A stretch of DNA of 9,141 nt, taken from Firmicutes bacterium CAG:449. GTDB lineage: Bacteria; Bacillota_I; Bacilli_A; RFN20; CAG-449. The first letter of the stretch is position 1. Every line of letters starts with the position of its first letter. Position numbers and translations under genes: made by a program. The stretch spans positions 3,476-12,616 of the forward strand of contig FR889402.1 in assembly GCA_000432895.1 (NCBI GenBank), in the 5' to 3' direction. The notes beneath the pieces are model-generated. The model made no database searches. It was given only the letters and a program-made list of their open reading frames with translations, and was not told where the DNA came from. Of the stretch, positions 6,081 to 9,141 are shown one piece after another.

Positions 6081-6734
6081 ATGGATAAAACATTAAAAAT
6101 AACAGGATTTGGTAAATTATTTGTTAGACCGGATACAACTATTATTAAAATTGATCTTACTAATAAGGATGCTTCTTATGAAATCGTTTTAAAAAAAGCA
6201 AATGATAATCTAAAAATTATTAAAGAAAATTTATTAAATTTAAATATAAAAGAAAATCAAATTAAAACTTCTTATTTTAAAGTTGATATTGATAATGAAT
6301 CATATCGAGATAATGAAGGTAATTATCAAACAAGATTTGTTGGTTATAAATCATATCAAACGATTAAAGTTACATTTAAGAATAACAATAAATTATTAGG
6401 TGATATTTTATATATTCTTTCTAAGACTAGTCTTAACCCAACTTTTAGTATTGAATATATAATAAAAAATCAAGATAGAATCAAAAATAAATTATTAACT
6501 AATGCTATTTTTGATGCAAATAAAAAAGCAAATGAAATTGCTAAAAATTTAAATATAGAAATAAATGAAATTGTTAATGTTGATTATAGTTTTTCTGATC
6601 AAAATTTTTCATTGCCCTTGATGGAAAATCAATGCTTAAAAGCAGTTTCAACAAAAGAAAATTATAATTTTGATTTAAATCCGGACGATATTGAAGTAGA
6701 AGAAAACATCACCATTATTTTCTCTATAAAATAA
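6081..6734 (+). CDS. SIMPL-domain (DUF541) protein, cytosolic form
   Basis: This 217-aa protein matches the SIMPL/DUF541 family (YggE, BP26): the N-terminal strand ITGFGKLFVRPD (7-18), a helix with a run of Lys/Asn/Leu leading to LNIKENQIKTSYFKV (about 53-67), and the central GYKSYQTIKVTF strand typical of the fold, then a helix with NAIFDANKKANEIAKNLNI and a final beta strand ending ITIIFSIK. Family members usually carry a signal peptide or lipid anchor; here the domain starts at residue 5, so the protein should be cytosolic. The molecular activity of SIMPL proteins is poorly defined; oxidative-stress and kinase-interaction roles have been proposed for some. AAGGAG at 6071-6076, four bases from ATG, is a strong ribosome binding site. 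It follows the 370-aa gene by 34 bases, probably co-transcribed. Confidence 0.85.
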   Translation: MDKTLKITGFGKLFVRPDTTIIKIDLTNKDASYEIVLKKANDNLKIIKENLLNLNIKENQIKTSYFKVDIDNESYRDNEGNYQTRFVGYKSYQTIKVTFKNNNKLLGDILYILSKTSLNPTFSIEYIIKNQDRIKNKLLTNAIFDANKKANEIAKNLNIEINEIVNVDYSFSDQNFSLPLMENQCLKAVSTKENYNFDLNPDDIEVEENITIIFSIK

Positions 6735-6745
6735 ACATTAAAACG

Positions 6746-6773
6746 TTGAAAATTAATTCTTTTTTAGTATATT
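6746..6773 (+). promoter_or_regulatory. Promoter of the TetR-family gene
   Basis: TTGAAA (6746-6751) and TATATT (6768-6773) are separated by 16 bp, a good sigma-A-type match. The start point would be near 6780, ahead of the inverted repeat at 6784-6803 and the ATG at 6822. Confidence 0.55.
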
Positions 6774-6783
6774 ATTTATTTGG

Positions 6784-6803
6784 AAATATTTAAAAAAATA
6801 TTT
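6784..6803. promoter_or_regulatory. Candidate TetR operator (inverted repeat)
   Basis: AAATATT and AATATTT are perfect 7-bp inverted arms around TAAAAA. The site lies just downstream of the predicted -10 and before the regulator's start codon, the usual place for an autorepression operator. It is made only of A and T, so chance is a real alternative. Confidence 0.35.
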
Positions 6804-6821
6804 TTAATGCGAGTGTTATAT

Positions 6822-7397
6822 ATGTTAAAAAAAGAGAATTATAATAAGAAAAAAGAAGAAATTATGAAAACTTGCTTTGATACTTTTTGTAAATATGGAT
6901 TAGCAGAAACTAGTGTTAATCGTTTAGCGGAAGCATGTAAAATGTCAAGAGGTAATTTTTATAATTATTTTAAAAATTTAGATGATTTGATTATTCAATC
7001 AACTAGTTTTTGTATGACTAAAGTTGATGAAGAAGTTTTAAAAAAGGCGCCAACATGTCCAGAAGAAATTGATGAATTTTTAGATAAGATTCCAACTTGG
7101 GCTTGCAAAAAATATGGTAAAAAATATCGAACAATGTATCAAATATATACTCACCCAAAATATTATAAAGAAGGCAAAAAGTTTTATGAAGAGGCAAATA
7201 AACGTTATCAAAAGTACGCTGAAGAACTCGAACCTACTTTAAAAATGCCAAGTGAAATTATTGCACCTTTAATTTTTATTTTTGCTGTAGCAATAACTAA
7301 TTATTCTTTATTTGAAGATAATTTTTATCTAGAAACTCAAATGAAAATATTAAATGATGGAATTAAAGTTTATTATCAAAATCATCATGTTTTATAA
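6822..7397 (+). CDS. TetR/AcrR-family transcriptional regulator
   Basis: This 191-aa protein has the family's usual length. The N-terminal helix-turn-helix is clear: helix 1 KKEEIMKTCFDTFCKYG (10-26), then ETSVNRLAEACKMSRGNFYNYFKNLDDL (29-56), with the canonical YxYF recognition-helix end. The C-terminal ligand-binding/dimerisation domain is divergent, so the ligand is unknown; it includes KKYGKKYRTMYQIYTHPKYY and a hydrophobic helix PLIFIFAVAITNYSLF. I prefer ATG 6822 (GAGTG at 6811-6815, 6 nt away). ATG 6807 would add five residues, and TTG 6780 would fall at the predicted transcription start. Its last 35 bases overlap the end of the convergent membrane-protein gene, which may be its target or merely a neighbour. 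Confidence 0.88.
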   Translation: MLKKENYNKKKEEIMKTCFDTFCKYGLAETSVNRLAEACKMSRGNFYNYFKNLDDLIIQSTSFCMTKVDEEVLKKAPTCPEEIDEFLDKIPTWACKKYGKKYRTMYQIYTHPKYYKEGKKFYEEANKRYQKYAEELEPTLKMPSEIIAPLIFIFAVAITNYSLFEDNFYLETQMKILNDGIKVYYQNHHVL

Positions 7398-7920
7398 TAT
7401 TTTTTATGACAAAAAAAATGCCCTTAACTAAAAATAATAATCCATATATTGTTAAATGAATTTTAATGCTATTTTCTAAATTGATAAAAAGACTAACAGC
7501 AAAAATAATATGAATAACTATTAAACAAATATTTATTATGTAAGTAATGATATTTGTTTTTTTTCTAAAAACTTCTATTATGATTTCACCTGTTTCAATA
7601 AGAGAATATATACCCATTAATAAAGCAATAATATCCATTTGTTTATTATTAAAAACAAAAAGTAAAACAATAATTGATAAAGTTAATATTATTTCACTAA
7701 AGAAAGTAATTTTAATTATTTTATCAGTGCTTTTATGTAAACATAAGATTTGAATAATAATTTTAAAAACTAATCCAGCAATTAAAGCGTATGGTAAGAT
7801 TTTTAAAATAAATGAAGGAAATATCAAAAATATTAAACCAATAATTAACATTAAAAAACTAAAAATAATATTACTATAAACAATTGATTTAAATTTCTTT
7901 TTTTCTTCGTGAGTAATCAT
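7363..7920 (-). CDS. Six-TM membrane protein, DUF308/HdeD-like
   Basis: This 185-aa integral membrane protein has six predicted hydrophobic segments at about residues 15-34, 40-61, 69-90, 95-117, 124-146 and 152-172, with short charged ends (MITHEEKKKFK at the N-terminus, KHDDFDNKL at the C-terminus). The three paired hairpins with Gly near the turns (IIGLIFLIFP, LLMGIYSLIETGE, YGLLFLVKGIF) resemble the DUF308/HdeD family, a membrane fold linked to acid resistance in enterobacteria; the assignment is by pattern only. The ribosome binding site upstream of its ATG (reading leftward from 7920) is weak. It is divergent from the fumarase genes across an 86-bp gap and convergent with, and overlapping, the TetR gene. 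Role unknown. Confidence 0.78.
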   Translation of the reverse strand: MITHEEKKKFKSIVYSNIIFSFLMLIIGLIFLIFPSFILKILPYALIAGLVFKIIIQILCLHKSTDKIIKITFFSEIILTLSIIVLLFVFNNKQMDIIALLMGIYSLIETGEIIIEVFRKKTNIITYIINICLIVIHIIFAVSLFINLENSIKIHLTIYGLLFLVKGIFFVIKNIIKHDDFDNKL

Positions 7921-7928
7921 ATATTCAT

Positions 7929-7956
7929 TTTACAATAATATTAATAAATATACTAT
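7929..7956 (+). promoter_or_regulatory. Possible promoter of the fumarase operon
   Basis: TTTACA (7929-7934) and TACTAT (7951-7956) lie 16 bp apart in the 86-bp gap between divergent genes, giving a leader of about 45 bases to ATG 8007. The region is nearly all A and T, so several other hexamer pairs are possible. Ribosome binding site AAGGA is at 7992-7996, 10 bases before ATG 8007. Confidence 0.35.
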
Positions 7957-8006
7957 GAAATTAATTAACAATAATTTAATATATATTTTATAAGGAATTT
8001 TTCTAA

Positions 8007-8843
8007 ATGAAATTTATAAGTAAAGAATTAATTGTTGATGAAGTAAGTAAACTTTGCATCGAAGCTTGTACTTACATAGATAAAGAAGTTTTAAATAAAA
8101 TAAAACTATGTTGTGAAAAAGAAGTAGGTCTTTCTAAAAATATTCTTGAACAAATTATTGAAAATGATATTTTGGCTGCTGAAGAAAATATTCCTATGTG
8201 TCAAGATACTGGTGTAGTTGTGGCGTTTGTTGAACTTGGAAATGAAGTTTTTATTGATGGAGATTTAACTGAATTAATTTCTTTGGGTGTAAAAAAAGGA
8301 TATACAGAAGGTTATTTAAGAAAATCAATGGTAAGTAACCCTTTAAAAAGAGTTAATACTAAAGATAATACTCCAGCCATTGTTCACATCAAAACGACTT
8401 TGGGTGATAAATTAAAAATTACTATTTGTCCTAAAGGGGCTGGATCAGAAAATATGTCACAAGTTAAAATGCTTTCGCCAAGTGAAGGGATTTTAGGAAT
8501 TAAAAAATTTGTTATTGATGTGATTAAAAATGCCTCAGGAAGAGCATGTCCCCCTTTAATAGTAGGCGTAGGTATTGGTGGGGATTTAGAAAAATCTTGC
8601 TTAATCGCTAAAGAAGCTTTACTTAGAGATATTAATGATGAATCAAGTGATGAAATGGCTAATAAATTAGAAAAAGAATTATTAAAAGAAATTAATGATT
8701 TAAATATAGGACCGATGGGATTAAAAGGAAAAACTACCGCTTTAGCAGTTAAGGTTAATTTATTTCCATGTCATATTGCTTCTTTACCAGTATGTGTTAA
8801 TTTAATGTGTCATGCTTCTAGACATAAAGAGGTCATCTTATGA
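8007..8843 (+). CDS. Class I (4Fe-4S) fumarate hydratase / L-tartrate dehydratase, alpha subunit
   Basis: This 278-aa subunit carries the iron-sulfur cluster of the class I hydro-lyases that interconvert fumarate and malate, or dehydrate tartrate, in the cytosol. Three cluster cysteines are visible in their usual contexts: Cys65 in PMCQDTG, Cys181 in GRACPPLIVGVGIGG and Cys268 in LMCHASRH. The conserved KGAGSENMS segment (143-151) and GPMGLKGKTTAL near the C-terminus complete the family pattern. Length fits the separate alpha subunit of two-gene forms (fumarase alpha or TtdA). The sequence alone does not settle fumarate versus tartrate. Its TGA stop overlaps the ATG of the beta subunit (ATGA at 8840-8843), so the two are translationally coupled for 1:1 assembly. 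The [4Fe-4S] cluster in this class is oxygen sensitive, consistent with an anaerobic lifestyle. Confidence 0.93.
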   Translation: MKFISKELIVDEVSKLCIEACTYIDKEVLNKIKLCCEKEVGLSKNILEQIIENDILAAEENIPMCQDTGVVVAFVELGNEVFIDGDLTELISLGVKKGYTEGYLRKSMVSNPLKRVNTKDNTPAIVHIKTTLGDKLKITICPKGAGSENMSQVKMLSPSEGILGIKKFVIDVIKNASGRACPPLIVGVGIGGDLEKSCLIAKEALLRDINDESSDEMANKLEKELLKEINDLNIGPMGLKGKTTALAVKVNLFPCHIASLPVCVNLMCHASRHKEVIL

Positions 8844-9141
8844 AAATAAAATATCCTGAAGAAAAAGAAAAATTATTGCTTTTAAAAGCTGGTGATGTAG
8901 TTGAATTTACAGGAACTATTTATACCGCTAGAGATGCAGCTCATCAAAGAATTGAAGAATATCTTAATAATAAAAAAACATTACCTTTTTGTTTAACTAA
9001 TAGTTTTATTTATTATGCAGGACCAACACCAACAAAACCTCATCAAATTATTGGTGCAATTGGACCTACAACTTCTGCAAGAATGGATAAATATGCTTAT
9101 TTAATGAAAAAACTAAATGTTATTGCTACGATTGGAAAAGG
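8840..9141 (+). CDS. Class I fumarate hydratase / L-tartrate dehydratase, beta subunit (N-terminal part, cut by window edge)
   Basis: The ATG at 8840 overlaps the alpha-subunit stop (ATGA), with GAGG at 8829-8832 as ribosome binding site. One hundred residues are visible before the right edge; the family is around 180-200. The N-terminus has the beta-subunit signatures: LKAGDVVEFTGTIYTARDAA (residues 15-34), IYYAGPTPTKP, IGAIGPTTSARMD and finally TIGKG, the start of the GKG loop. It supplies the swivelling domain that completes the active site with the alpha subunit. It is not a truncated gene; it simply continues beyond the window. Confidence 0.92.
   Translation, partial: MKIKYPEEKEKLLLLKAGDVVEFTGTIYTARDAAHQRIEEYLNNKKTLPFCLTNSFIYYAGPTPTKPHQIIGAIGPTTSARMDKYAYLMKKLNVIATIGK

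Noticed and set aside
6780..6821. TTG start (6780) or ATG 6807 for the TetR regulator
   Set aside because: TTG 6780 coincides with the predicted transcription start and has no ribosome binding site; ATG 6822 has the better-placed GAGTG. ATG 6807 cannot be fully excluded.
7547..7753. Plus-strand hydrophobic open frame antisense to the membrane protein
   Set aside because: It mirrors the transmembrane codons of the DUF308-like gene, and that gene's six-segment pattern is the coherent reading.

Overview
This window comes from a very AT-rich, low-GC Gram-positive-type genome. Genes start at ATG behind AGGAGG-like ribosome binding sites, most stops are TAA or TAG, Trp is encoded by TGG, and TGA acts as a stop. 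The gene content (two-subunit class I fumarase/tartrate dehydratase, iron-type alcohol dehydrogenase, SIMPL-domain and DUF308-like proteins) and the base composition suggest a host-associated or anaerobic Bacillota of the Bacilli/Erysipelotrichia/Mollicutes-relative kind. The lineage is inference; no rRNA or marker gene is present.

Layout: (1) 1-892 is the C-terminal part of a beta-class adenine DNA methyltransferase (DPPY then FAGSG) that enters from the left edge; no restriction subunit follows it. (2) 983-4395 is a one-directional electrophile/aldehyde-response operon: a MerR-type promoter with 19-bp spacing and an AdhR-like dyad, then a cupin-carboxymuconolactone decarboxylase fusion, an aldo-keto reductase, an AdhR/NmlR-type MerR regulator, the decayed remnant of a flavodoxin-fold NAD(P)H:FMN reductase (internally deleted and out of frame), and an iron-type alcohol dehydrogenase. 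(3) 4448-4878 is a monocistronic unit: extended -10 promoter, a 115-aa protein of unknown function and an intrinsic terminator. (4) 4934-6734 holds a 370-aa protein of unknown function followed closely by a SIMPL-domain (DUF541) protein, probably one operon. (5) 6746-7920 holds a TetR-family regulator convergent with, and overlapping by 35 bp, a six-TM DUF308/HdeD-like membrane protein. (6) 7929-9141 holds the alpha subunit of a class I (4Fe-4S) fumarase/tartrate dehydratase, overlapping through ATGA with its beta subunit, which runs off the right edge.

The most coherent system is the second region. Regulator, operator and enzymes all resemble the Bacillus subtilis AdhR and pneumococcal NmlR aldehyde/thiol-stress circuits, here condensed into one self-regulated operon in which one oxidoreductase gene has died. 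No wholly new system is evident; the least explained proteins are the 115-aa and 370-aa ones. No stretch longer than about 300 bases lacks a gene, and no tRNA, rRNA, CRISPR array or insertion sequence was seen.
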